Assembly (NCBI GenBank): GCA_900074885.1
Contig: FJUW01000061.1
Coordinates: 338,130 to 402,129 of the forward strand
DNA from: Rhynchosporium graminicola
Taxonomy: Eukaryota > Ascomycota > Leotiomycetes > Helotiales > Ploettnerulaceae
Direction of reading: 5' to 3'
DNA: 64,000 nucleotides
Under the pieces are notes generated by a model, which saw nothing but the letters and a program-made list of their open reading frames with translations, did not search any database and was not told where the DNA came from. Shown in pieces: positions 21,366 to 33,330 of the stretch (positions within the stretch are counted from its first letter, which is position 1; each line of letters opens with the position of its first letter). A program made the translations under genes and the position numbers.

Positions 21366-23779
21366 ATGTCTGCAGATTTCAGGTTACGGCTCTGGAGATG
21401 TCTTCTTTTTCTGGCGACACTTTCTGTTTCTCAAGCTTTCTATATTCCAGGTACGTATGGTTTGCAATTGGGGGAAGAGTGGTCAAAAACAAGCAGACTA
21501 ACAGTCCCAGGCTGGTCCATCAAGAGCTACAAAGATAATGAAGCGATCCCCCTAATGGTCAACAAAGTGTACTCCGACAACACCCAACTTCAATACGCAT
21601 ATTACGATCTTCCCTTTGTCTGCCCACCCACTGGCTCTAACCATGCCGGATCCTCTCTGCTCAGCGGGCAGACCATATCTTTGAATATAGGGGAGGTTCT
21701 CCGAGGCGATCGCATTGCACAATCGGATATTGAATTAGTGATGGGGAAAGATCAGGAGTGTAATTTCCTCTGCTCGAAAACTGTCACGCGAAAGGATCTG
21801 AAGCGCGCAAGGGAGATGGTGAAGGACGGATATGTGGTGGAATGGATCGTCGATAATTTACCTGGCGCAACCAGCTTCGTCACGGTCGACAAATCTAAGA
21901 AATACTATGCTGCTGGATTCAAGATGGGCTATAAGGATATTTCGACGGTGGGGAAGAGCAGATACTACATCAATAACCACTTCACGATCGTCATGCGGTA
22001 TCGAAAGGCCACTGGCAAAGACGGAGAGAGAGGTGGGAAAGTGGTTGTTGGTTTTGAAGTTTACACGAAGAGTATTGGAGGTCAGAGGAATTCTTGCCCG
22101 GCAGACATAAACAATGTTGAGGAACCATTCGAGCTATACCTCCGACCCAATACGACTAAACTTGCAGTGCAATATCCAGAATCTTCGTACCACCCTCCCG
22201 AGAGCGCGTTAGACATGGAGGATGGAGCGACCACGGAAATACCATATTCATACTCGGTTTACTGGCGTGAGGACGATAAGATTGAATGGGCACATCGATG
22301 GGATTTGTATTTCGTCAATCAGGAAGAGGGGTCTAGGATTCATTGGTTGGCAATTGTCAACTCACTGATTATCTCAGGAGCGCTAAGTGTTATTGTTGCA
22401 ATGATCTTAGCACGAACCATTCGTACAGACATCAAATCCTACAAGGACGCAGTAGCAGAAGACGGGAAGATGCGAGCCAAGCGACTCGGATGCTCCAGAC
22501 AAACCAGTGGAACTCGCACACCTAAGATGAGCGAAAAGAGTGGAGGGCTACTCGAACAGGTTGGAGACACAGACAACGATGCAGATGTATCATCGGACGA
22601 GGAAACTCTCGAAGATGTCACAGGCTGGAAACTACTTCACGGAGACGTCTTCCGTGCACCACCTTACGGGTACATATTGGCACCTCTTGTGGGCTCTGGT
22701 ATGCAATTAGTGTTCATGGCTGTAGGACTGCTCATCCTCAGTAGCTTTGGCGTTTTGAACCCAAGCTTTCGTGGTGGGTTTGTCTCCGTCGGCGTCGGCC
22801 TCTTCGTCTCTGCAGGGATTTTCTCGGGCTATTTCTCTGGACGAGTATACAAGACATTCGGTGGTCTGAATTGGCGCAAGAACACGATCATCACCGCAAC
22901 GCTCTTCCCTGGCTTACTGTTCGCGTTGATGTTTATTCTCAATTTGTTTGTTTGGGCACAAGCCTCGTCGACAGCCATTCCATTCGGGACGCTGGTTGGT
23001 ATTGTCATGCTCTGGCTCTGTATACAACTTCCTCTGGTATATGTGGGGAGTTGGTATGGGTATGTGAGGACGGGGGCTTGGGAGCATCCTACCAAGACCA
23101 CTACTCTCCCCCGCCAAGTACCTGCACGTGCATGGTATATTCGGTCACCTCAGTCCATACTGCTTGCGGGTCTTGTTCCGGTAGATACTCACTCCCCTTC
23201 TCAATCTCCTCCAAGATCCATCTGGAAGGTCATTGCATATATGATTAAGTCAAATCGGATGACTTGAAATTTCGAAGGTCGTTCAATGCTAATCTATGCA
23301 TGTAGTTCGCGGTAATATTCATCGAACTTCTCTTCGTCTTCCAGTCCATCTGGCAAGACAAGTCCGGGTACTACTACGTCTTCGGCTTTCTCTCAATTAT
23401 CTCGCTCATCCTAATCTTTACCATCGCCGAAGTCACCATAGTTACAATATACGTCTCGCTCTGCTCCGAAGACTACAATTGGTGGTGGCACTCCTTCTTC
23501 GTCGGTGGCGGCAGCGCGGTTTGGATGTGGTGCTATTGTGTGTGGTATTATTGTGTTAAGTTGCATATTGAGGGGTTTGTGTCTGGACTGCTGTTTTTTG
23601 TGTACAGTGCGATGGCGTGTGTGGTATATGGGCTTCTGACGGGGACGGTGGGGTTTTTGACTGCTTATGCTTTCGTAAGAAGGATTTATGGGTGAGAAAC
23701 CTCCCTCTTTCAATGATGTTGTTTGCTTGACATGGGATATATATTGACTGACTTCAACAGCGCCATAAAAGCAGACTGA
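21366..23779 (+). CDS. Nine-span endomembrane protein, EMP70/TM9SF family
   Basis: Four exons (21366..21450, 21511..23180, 23306..23691, 23761..23779) give 719 aa. A signal peptide ends near QAFYIPG. The N-terminal lumenal domain contains the conserved FYIPGWSIKSYKDNEAIPL opening, where removing the first intron (60 nt) restores the family sequence. Around nine membrane spans follow after residue 300, including the signatures LARTIRTDIKSY, FGGLNWRKN and LPRQVPARAWY, the aromatic HSFFVGGGSAVWMW, and the C-terminus RRIYGAIKAD, an acidic/KxD-type Golgi-retention tail. Relatives (yeast Emp70/Tmn2/Tmn3, animal TM9SF) act in Golgi-endosome sorting, cell adhesion and copper handling. The last exon encodes only six residues. 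The first intron is a multiple of three and has no stop, so it could easily be missed by gene callers. Confidence 0.93.
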
Positions 23780-25857
23780 GTACCGATCGATCGACTGATG
23801 ATGTTAATGATAGTTTAAGTAATTTATAATTGGATCCTTTCACATGCAACAGATCATGTGGACGTATACGATATCACTCTAATCCGTAAATTATTGTATT
23901 CAACCCTGGGTAGTCAGGCACGCATCTCATTCAGGACTTTGATCTGGACAATTTGACCTATCAGGGGCTTCTTCCCTAGTGGGAATATACCTTCACCTGA
24001 CGCGACATTCATATTCCAACACAGCGTGAATGAAGAATCGTCAAAGGAGGCAGAGAAGCGCGAGATTGGAGGAACAGAGTGGAGTCAAAATTGGATACAG
24101 GACGAGACCTCAACATGTACCATCTCGCATGTCCATCCTCCCCGCGACAGTTGCTTTTCTATTCCCACTTTCCGCAGCTACCTTATGTTGCACTCTCTTA
24201 TCATGATCGAGCGTTCGTCTTAGAGGCTCGATGCGCAATAACTGTGACGAGATGGGGACTCGCTTATTGAACACTTCATGCGACTGTTTGAGGATCATTC
24301 ACTGTCTTTTTGCTGTTTGGTCTCTCAGTACTCTTATCGACATTTCACTACTCGAGACTGTTGGACGAATAGTGTCACATGGCGTTCCGAACGGTGCCCC
24401 GGACACCAGTGACGAATTTCATTGTCATGGCTGGATTTCGTCGTTTCGTTTTGTTTTTCCAATCATCGGACCCAGGTTAGACGCATATCGCACACGTCTA
24501 TCCCAGGAAACCTTCCCCAATGTCATGCCGTTCTCAGTCTAATGGTTGTATTTATGAACGCCTTCAAACCTTTATTATACTAAACTGCGATTTCCGTGAA
24601 TACATTCCATTATCACAGGTAAGCCAATTTTTTGGCTGCTAGATTTGTGGTCCGGTAATGGATCGATACTCTGAAGCTCGAGCACCTGGTACTCTGGGGT
24701 GTAAGGTGGCTTTTCAAGGCGTTTTATTGCCCTTGTACGTTTTCGTTGCCAGATCTTGCTTATCATTTCAGTATGCTAAGGATGGCTATATTTGGACCAT
24801 CGAACACTCGTTCTACACCAGAACAAGCTTCTTCACTTTCAGGAGCTTGGGGTTCGAGTTCTGGTATCCGACGAGGTCTTCACGCGACGTGATCATAGGA
24901 TTAAACTATCTTCTAATTGTTCCATTTAGCAGACTTTTCTTGTGTCTAAGAATACATTTCCACTTGGAAGGAGCTTGGCAAACCTTTATTTCACAGTTGA
25001 AAGGTGCAGGATCTAGCGCGAAAAGTGTTCTGGAATACCGGTATGGCATATCAAGAGGCTTCTAGACAGAGAAGTGCTGCAACTCGCCTCCAAGGCTCCA
25101 TGTATCCACAGTTATTTATCGTAGAAATCAGAGTGGATCATATCCATAAAAGATGCAGCTCGCTTGAGTAAGCCTCCCAAAACTTGTTATGGCCACAATC
25201 ATTACTGTAGGTACCGGGCTCCATTGCCTTATTTTTCTTGGAAGCTGAAAGTAGATCGTGGCTGAAGGCTTCAACTCCACAGGACAATTCTTCGTAGCTG
25301 GAATCTTGTCGAAGAATACGGCATCAAGATTCTGCAGCTGACAGACATCAGATGGGCGTATTACATACAAAGTGCATTTCAGCCCCACGGCTAGCCCCAA
25401 GCAGGGTGATGATTCAGCTGCATACAGCTACCGACAGTCAACATCGTGGGAACAAGCAGTTGAAATTTCATTCGCTCCCCTACGATCGGAAAATTCTGCC
25501 AATGCAATATTGGACCCCATCTACATTGACATCCTCGCTTAGTCCCACCATTCGAAGAGGCTGAGGTGCTTCCTTCCATGCAGATACCATAGCCTCCCAT
25601 TCAAGAACATGCAATCATTCTTGGCGAGCAATAATTAGATCAGAGAGTACAATTCTTGAAATGGGTGGAGATGCTTCTGCTGTATCTCAGCGGCAAAAGC
25701 GATATAGATGTTGCGCTTCAACATGTATCGAGCAGAGTTCTACTGCGCGTCACTTGCAATATAAGCATAGACAAGCTCGTCCCTACTTGTTTTGAGTTGC
25801 TGAGAGTTCCACATATCACAGAGGCAATCCCGGACAGGTTACGCCTCGATCTTCACT
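23780..25857. other. Long gene-poor stretch
   Basis: About 2 kb with only short frames in several phases. None is recognised and none has convincing splice continuity. The last 200 bp should hold the promoter of the next membrane protein gene. Confidence 0.5.
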
Positions 25858-27982
25858 ATGGCTTCAAGCAGTTTGACGATATTAGTCGTCAAACTAGCAA
25901 TAGTTCTTCTCGCGTCAAGCCGACTAGTTAGCACCCAGGCCATTGGCTCTTTCTTCTTTACCGACTCGAAAAGTATCGCGGGGACTGGTGTGGTCGTTCA
26001 CAATCCTCGAGATGACAACTTCTTGTATAGCATCAATTCAACAAGGGGATTTGGTGATATGAAAGCTATCGATGTTGACATATTGCCGAGGAATGGGACC
26101 CCCGTTGCTTGTACCGGGTATCTCGCAGGTGACAGTGTCTATGTAAGCTAGTAGTGAGGCACTAGCAATGCAATCTGGTTCCATACTGCATAATCGAAAA
26201 GCTAATTCTGTGTAGGGCGCGGCTTTTTATCAAGCTGAGAGTTCAGGTATCGTGCAGCTCTTTTTCAAGGTAAGTTCTCAGAGGCATCCAGGTTTCGTGA
26301 TTAGTAGATATCTTCAGTGCGGTGTGTGTATGCATCTGTGCAGGCGTGATCAAGGCGTCAGAGCTCTGTATACCCTCCTCGAGCTAGTAGCTAATTCGAG
26401 TTGTTTCAGTGCTCCTACAAAGCCGGAACATGCGTCAACTATGGCAATTGGTTTATCTCCAACAGCGTTACAATCCCCGTGTCTCCAATTACACAGCTTA
26501 CAGCCGCAATATTTCCGAGCAATATGGGCTACCGTGTGACCTACCAAGACACTCAAGGCGCGCTCCGCCAGCTCGCTTATGCCAATGGTACGAGAGGCGA
26601 AACCACCTGGGCAGACGGAAATTTGACAGGTAATTACACTATCCCGGACGGATACGCATTCGATACAACGACTATAAGTCCCAAGAATGAAACCGGGGAT
26701 CGATTGAGAGAGACAATTTACGCGGTTGGTACTGGGGACATCAAAGTCAGTGACTCGACGACACATAATACCTCAGGCTTGATCACAATCGATGATTTGA
26801 AGACTTGGAGCGCTAGTTAGTTAACATCTCCCCGCGCGATGCATCACGCACGAGGCAAAACTACGTGTCTAACAATATATAGATACTCCAATACCCGATA
26901 TTTCTCTCCCCCACTTTAACAACTCTCTTTCCCACATCGCAACTGTTTCCTACAGCAATTGGGATTGCATCTTCTACATCGACAACGAGAGGAACTTGCA
27001 ATTCGTGCGCTCCACGGATGGCGGTATGAAGTACAACCAGCAGCCACAAATGGCGCTCGACAAATGGCCCCAAGCTGATAGTCCTAATGCTCCCATCACA
27101 GCATCTGTTTCGAGCAATCCCAGAGATAAATCCGCCTATGTTTTTTACAAATCAAACGGCACGTACATCCAGGCAAAGATGAAGAACAGCGAATGGGAAG
27201 ACAGAGAAATCGTCCAATTTGTAGAAGGACCTCCTCCCATCGAGCCTCCTAAACCCTCGGATACTGTACCGGCTAAGAAGTCTTCAAACATCGCGCTAAG
27301 AATCAAAATCGGCGCTGGCATTGGCGGCGCTGTTTCATTCCTGGTGATCCTCGCTATTCTAGGATTTTGGTACCGTCGTGTCCAAATCGCCAGGAGGAAA
27401 GCAAGAGGCGTCCAGAAAGAAGACAGTATTTACGGCCAAGAAAACGGATCAAGCGAGTACCGTTTCGCGGGAAAAGCAGAGTTATCGGGTCATTCTGTTG
27501 AGAGAGCCGAGTTGGATCATGATCCGGACTGTCTGCTCCTACATCAGCTACAACTTAGAAGGTTAGCTGAACTGAGGGGCGAAATACCTGGGGAGTTGGA
27601 TGGTGGCATCGCAGTGCATAGAGGGGAATTAGATAGTGGGGAAGTAAATAACAGAGGAGAATTAGCTGCTGATATTAAGAGGTGGGAATTGGATCCGGAA
27701 TTGTGTAGATGTCTTTTGGATGGAGCGAGGGAGGAAATCTATGAATTGGCTAGTCCGGTGTCGGAACTTGAGACTGGGGAGCGTTGGGAAGACGGCGATA
27801 GAAAGATGGATGCTGTTATTGTTGAGAATGAGTTATCTGATGAGCCAGAGGAAGTTGTGGTTTTGGAGACAATCGTCTTGTTGGGGGAAGCGAGTACGCA
27901 TGCTAGTACTTCGAGGACTCAGGCTGGGGAGTCGGGTAATGATGGTGATAATGATAATGATGAGAAGGGCAAGGATAGATGA
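25858..27982 (+). CDS. Type I membrane protein with lectin/propeller-like ectodomain and acidic tail
   Basis: Four exons (25858..26142, 26216..26269, 26410..26815, 26883..27982) give 614 aa. The first 28 residues are a signal peptide. The ectodomain (about 29-380) has several N-glycosylation sequons and repeated blade-like elements such as AAIFPSNMGYRVTYQDTQGA, TWADGNLTGNYTIPDG and RNLQFVRSTDGG. This pattern is reminiscent of fungal fucose-specific lectin-like beta-propellers. One membrane span (IGAGIGGAVSFLVILAILGF) follows, then a basic stop-transfer segment and a cytoplasmic tail of about 200 residues. The tail is dominated by Glu/Leu/Asp and repeated GEL/GE-type units (GEIPGELD, RGELDSGE, RGELAAD, RWELD). 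The split of the ectodomain over small exons was resolved by frame continuity. The lectin assignment is inferred and needs structural comparison. Confidence 0.8.
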
Positions 27983-28807
27983 GTACTGGGAAGTTATTCT
28001 TTTGGCGCAGGATCGTATTACGTTCTATTGTGTATAGTTTTTAGATAAATGAACAGGGTAAAGGTAATTACTCAGTAGTTAACGAGATCACTGAGATAAA
28101 GCGGGACCACTGTCTTACTTTGTCCTTCTTCACTTAAAGTGAAATTTCCATCAGGAACTTTGAGTAATCAGCTGTTAAGGTTCTCATGTGAGTCAACAAG
28201 TCGAGAAGCAGATTCTGTACGGAGATGAATAAATTTGAAATCTCATCTCTCTCCTTGTATCCGTCGATGCCCTGTTTCTCTATCTCTACAAGTCTCAGGA
28301 GCGAGAGGAGCTATTGGCTAAGAGGCAAAAACAGCTGGAAAAATGATGAGCCTATTACGAATTTACTGTCCTAGAGAGTTCAGACTGTCTTGAGAATTTG
28401 TAATATGCTCCGTTTTACTCAACTGGGAGAATTGAGAGATGATAGATACACAGAACTAGCGATAGTAGTACGACTAAGGAGATTCAATATACATAAGGAT
28501 AGAAGTATACAACGAAGCATGATGAAGCAAAAGATTACATTTGGTGATGGCTTTGTGACTGTAGATGTTAGATATACTTTCTTCGAGACATCTTATGATC
28601 AGCTACATTATATTTGAATCAACACACTAGTCTTAGTAGGCTAGTAGCGTCTATGTGTGTATTCCAGATAATCTTGCAATACTGCTGACACTGAGTTGCT
28701 CTCATCATTTTTTCGTTAAAAAGTTTCTTGGATTCTGTAGAAGATAAAGAGAGAGCATTAATTCCTGAAGACCTAACGGACTATGGTAATTTTCCTATCA
28801 TAATACA
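27983..28807. other. Gene-free stretch before the MITE
   Basis: No supported coding sequence. A 75-codon plus-strand frame (28390-28617) is AT-biased and unrecognised. Confidence 0.5.
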
Positions 28808-28815
28808 TCACCTTC

Positions 28816-29193
28816 TAGGCTGCGGCATGGGGCACCATGGGTGGTGATCCTAAGATAAAACCCACCCATACGTCCCATGGGTTTTAGAAAAAATATTCCA
28901 CCCCACCCATGGGTACCCTACCTATAGATCATAGGGTAAGCAAAAACCTATTGGTTTTCTGGTCTTCATAACTCGTATATCTTTCATATATTTTCATAAC
29001 AGTAGGGATAAATATAATAAACAACTAGAGATATCCGTACTATTATGAAATATATAAAAGATATACGAGTTATAAAGACCAGAAAGCCTAAGAGGCCCGC
29101 CCTACAGAAAACCTATGGGTTTTCTTCTTAAGTATGAACCCGCCCATGGGTTTTGTACTTCTTAAAAAAACCCAAAACCCATGCCGCAGCCTA
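28816..29193. mobile_element. hAT-type MITE with 8-bp target-site duplication
   Basis: A 378-bp non-autonomous element bounded by perfect 16-bp terminal inverted repeats, TAGGCTGCGGCATGGG on the left and its complement on the right. It is flanked by identical 8-bp direct repeats, TCACCTTC at 28808-28815 and 29194-29201. Eight-bp duplications and TA(G)-starting ends are hallmarks of hAT transposons. Inside is a second, nearly perfect inverted repeat (arms 28961-29004 and 29038-29080), so the RNA or single strand would form a long hairpin. Several copies of a CCCATGGGT-type palindrome lie near both ends, like subterminal transposase-binding motifs. No transposase is encoded. The precise ends suggest a fairly recent insertion. 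Confidence 0.9.
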
Positions 29194-29201
29194 TCACCTT
29201 C

Positions 29202-31313
29202 CTAGCTAGGTTTCTGATTCCTATACCATCGTCAATCGACATGAAATCTTTCATTTCACGGACTCGCAATATACTGTTCCCGTACTAGCTGCCCCTTCTC
29301 CCACAATGGTGAGTCTGTGTCATTGACTAGTCTTTTTTTGGGAGGGAGGGGTGAGGGGAGTACCGTACTCCCTAGAAGCAATAAATATAATCGATTCGTT
29401 CAATCCTTATGTACAGTAGGTGAAAATGTCATACGCATAGCTATCAGAGTGAGCGCAATCGATGTTTAATCGCGAATCCCCCTGTCACTACCAAGTCTTA
29501 CTTTGCCACAGTTGGACTTCTGCAGGTACACTTCCTCGCCACTCTCAGCAGGTCGTGCTCACGGCTCGTATCTAAGCGGCGAATCAAGGTTACTCAAGCC
29601 TTAAAACGTCTTGTGCATACAGTACAAAAGTGTCATAAATTTCTGCCTATGTCAGAATTATGCGGCGCAACTCTAGCAAAGCAAGCTTTGTCTCTTTGAA
29701 AAACTTGGCACGTACAAATCACCTCAAAGACAGCAATGAAAAAGACTGCTTTCCGAATGCTGGATCTAGAATCTGATATATGAATCTCGGTAAGAGTTCT
29801 TTTCATAATTCCTAGCCAGTGTTTTGGAACAGCTCGTTTCTCGGAAAGACTTGACGCGCCAAGTTTGAGGTTAACACCACATGGCATACAAGCCAAAAAG
29901 GGGGTTCACCGATAGATGGAATGGAAAACATCGAATCAGATTTCGGACCGAGCATTGTTCGTACCTGATCACAGAACCTCCAAATCTTATTGCGGTCTGA
30001 TTTTGATGTTTGATCGTCTGACTAGATTTAGTGACTGATGAAGCAGAGGATCATAGAAATTCTAGTTCCAATGTTCCAGGACGTCGGTTGGACTTAACAA
30101 TTATATGGTCACTTTCAGTCACGCAGAAAGGGGGACTTTTGGCCCCGTCTTCGGGCCGCTGGATAACCGCTCTTGGCTAGCGATCGGGACGAGATTTACT
30201 TGCCGCTAATCTGACAGTGAGAATCTCGTCTACGAAGAAGAAACACGATAACGAGGCTCAAACACTTAAACGAAGGTTGTAAGCATGCTCTTTGCTTACA
30301 GCCACGTGATTTCGGTAAGGTTCCGGGACGACTCTCGGCTAATTTGCTAGGCCTCCTGGTTTTCATCTCCTTATCCCCATCTGCGCGCCTTTCGGCTTAT
30401 CTACATTATCGACCATCAGCCTCAAACAAGTTTTCCGGTTGCGGAACGACAGTTGTTCTTGCAGTAATTACCAGCAAGTCAATCTAGTCTAGCAGGCGAC
30501 CTCAGTGAGGCGGTCGGAGTACGGATACGGAGTAAAGGCGCTTTTTCGAGGAGGCGGGTATATACGAGAGGTTCGGGTTGATTGGACATCGGAACGATAG
30601 GACCCTCTATTGTAAGCGCTTACGATGATCCGGGGTCGACGCATTTGGAACAGCCTGCTTCATGAGTCGTGAAAGCTTGAGGGTGTGTAGTGCAGCGAGT
30701 CGTTGACATGGGCGTTGAGACTTCCTTTCTTCAGTCATTCCATGCAAGGAAGAGGCGAAGCCAGAGAGAGAGAGGCGAGGTAGCACGAAAGCTGCATAGC
30801 ACATGCAACTATTCTAGGCTATCGTACTCTGTATACGGAGTAGAGGTAGGGCTTGGAAGCAGGTGTTACTATGCTGAGGTGATAATGGTGGACGGAGGCA
30901 CATCATGACCAGTATCAGCACTTGATGTGTTTCTTGATAGCTGATTCGCGATTACAGCGAGGCGCACTCCTCATTTGCTGGCTTGGGCTGCCTCGGGCCT
31001 TGCCTGCATTCACGGCGACATACTCACTCATCACTCAACAATCATCGTCGGCCGCTTCTTCGACGCCATATCCACTTGTGTGCCTCGCAGTTTTTCTGCA
31101 TACCGCAATTCATCTTATCTCATCTCGTCTCATCTCATTACTCTTTATTTCTGGATCTCCCGACGGCCGAAAATAAAACACATGCACGCTTACAACTGCT
31201 GGCACTTAATAAGTCTACAGATGCCCTCTCATGCGACTTACCGGCTCTCCTCTCTAGACATGACTTTGTTTTAAGGTAACACGGATAGAATCTGAGGCTC
31301 CCCGCTCGACAAG
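29202..31313. other. Long upstream region of the Zn2Cys6 gene
   Basis: About 2.1 kb without a supported gene. It includes the palindrome GGGAGTACCGTACTCCC (29356-29372), several TACGGAGTA-like words (about 30517 and 30833) and a TCATCTCATC-type short tandem repeat near 31112-31140. The size suggests a long regulatory region or an unrecognised non-coding transcript. Confidence 0.5.
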
Positions 31314-33330
31314 ATGTCGACGCCGTCGATGTCCAGCAGCATTATGTCCGAACAGCTTAAGGATGCTTCTAGCCCAGATGCCTCGGTAGATGCCAAAGTC
31401 AAGAAGACAAGAGCCAGCAAGCCCAAGGTCAAAACTGGATGCCAGACATGCAAGTTCGTAAAACTAGGTTTCCTTGTATTCAGTCGTCCGGTTCGCCTGT
31501 CTGTGCCGCACCGCACTGTGGCTACCGTTGAAAACTGTCTTTCCCCAAACCGAACCTTTCGATGTCTTTTATTCTCTCATATCTCATATCAAGTCACATA
31601 GCTGGAGCTTACATCACTAAACATGTTTCCCAACGAGCAGGATACGTCGAGTCAAATGCGATGAGACTAAGCCGAGCTGTATTCGATGTGTAAGATTTGG
31701 TCATATATGCGACGGCTACTCCAACAAGTCATCTTCGCAGCCAGCCTCAAACAAGAATTCCCGACCACTAGTTCCTAAATCGCCTAGCCAGAGCCCTACC
31801 ACGCTCTCGGGTCTTTCCACGGACTTCTCTGAATCTCCTTCACCAGTTGCATCGTCATCAGCAACTTCGCCAATTAAGATATATCCTTCGCCAGCACGAC
31901 TGCTTTTCAAAACCCCATACGAATACCACGCATTTCAGACATTTTGCAGTCGAACGTCATACGAGATTTCATCCGCATTCTCAACAGATCTATGGACGCG
32001 ACTAATGATTCAAGCTTGTGAGACGTCTTCCTCCATTCGGGAGGCGGTCATCTCGATTGGTTCCTCATATCCTTCGCCTCCCTCACCATCGCCGGAAAGC
32101 TCAGTGGACACTTCGAGGCATCTATTCGCGTTCCACAAGTATAGCAAAGCGCTTTGTCTACTACGAAGAGACGTCATGGGGGGTTTCTGCGATCTGCGGA
32201 CGACCCTGATCACATGTTTGCTATTTTACTGTTTTGAGTCTTACCATGTATGTCATGAGGTTGATGTGAATCAAATGTACTCCGGATTGAAGGTTATTCG
32301 CGAGTGGGCTTCATCATTTTGCGCACCTGATCAAGGTGGAAAGCCGAAGAGGAGACTAGGGAGCGAGAATCCTATGGTCGTAGAAGACGATATATTGAGG
32401 GCCTTTGAAATTTTAGAGATTCATGTGATGACATATGCCCATGGACAAACGAGGAAGGCTCATGAGCATCATCGACGTTGTGGACAAGTATCAATTGATA
32501 AGATGCCAAAACTGTTCACGTGCATGGAAGAGGCGAGCACTATGTTGGACTTGGTCATCAAGAGGAGTATGCATTGGTTACGGAGCATGACGCATCTTCA
32601 GACTTTCCCAAAAATTTCGACTCCTACATCGTCGCCAATTGGCGAGACGGAGAACAATAAATTTCTGTCACTATTTTTCGATGTGGATCCGACTTTCGAA
32701 GAGAGACTAGAGACGCTGAAGGAATATGAGAGGTGGGACGATGCATTCCGGCCTTTACTGAACCACTCCCGAAAAGGTTCGGCGCCACACGAAGAATTTC
32801 TGCTTGCTTCAAAATTGCGATTGCATTGGCTTGCGGGTTACTTGTCGATTGCGTCTAACGACAGCCATTCGAGTCTTGCTAACAATGGAAAATTCACAAC
32901 CGAGCTGGAAGAACTATTAGACATAGCGCGTATCCTACTCGCCAACTCAGGAAGAGGAAATTTGGAGAATAGAGCCACGCCGTGCGTATTCGATATGCAG
33001 ATCATAGTGCCTCTCATGACAGTGGGTTGGATCTATAGACACCGCTCTCTTAGACGCGAAGCCATCCAACTACTCCTTCACAGCCCCTGGAAAGAAGGCC
33101 TTTGGGATGTAATGGTTATAGGAAAAATCATGTCGTGGCTAGCAGAGATCGAAGAAGAGTGCTTAGGAGATAAAAATGTTGATTACATTCCAGAATGGGC
33201 AGCTGTAAGGTGTTTGACAATGGACTTCGACAGCGTGAAGAGGGAGGCGAGCATTTCATGCTTGCAGCCTATCAGAGGGCGGCATGTCGAGGAGGAGAGG
33301 AGACGAGAATTGTTGATACCCTTTTTGTAG
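31314..33330 (+). CDS. Zn(II)2Cys6 transcription factor
   Basis: Two exons (31314..31453, 31641..33330) give 609 aa. The binuclear zinc cluster is complete once the 187-nt intron is removed: Cys43, Cys46, Cys53, Cys60, Cys63 and Cys70 (C-x2-C-x6-C-x6-C-x2-C-x6-C). The intron interrupts the cluster after Cys46, a frequent arrangement in this family. A Ser/Pro-rich linker (about 75-125) precedes a helical C-terminal region starting at LLFKTPYEYHAFQTFC. Elements such as HKYSKALCLLRRDV and TLITCLLFYCFESYH are typical of the DUF3468/fungal-TF domain. Such proteins act in the nucleus as pathway regulators. No co-regulated cluster is visible nearby, so the target pathway cannot be inferred. Confidence 0.92.

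Noticed and set aside
24658..25065. 135-codon plus-strand frame
   Set aside because: Composition is not protein-like for this genome and nothing matches; starts in the middle of intergenic sequence.
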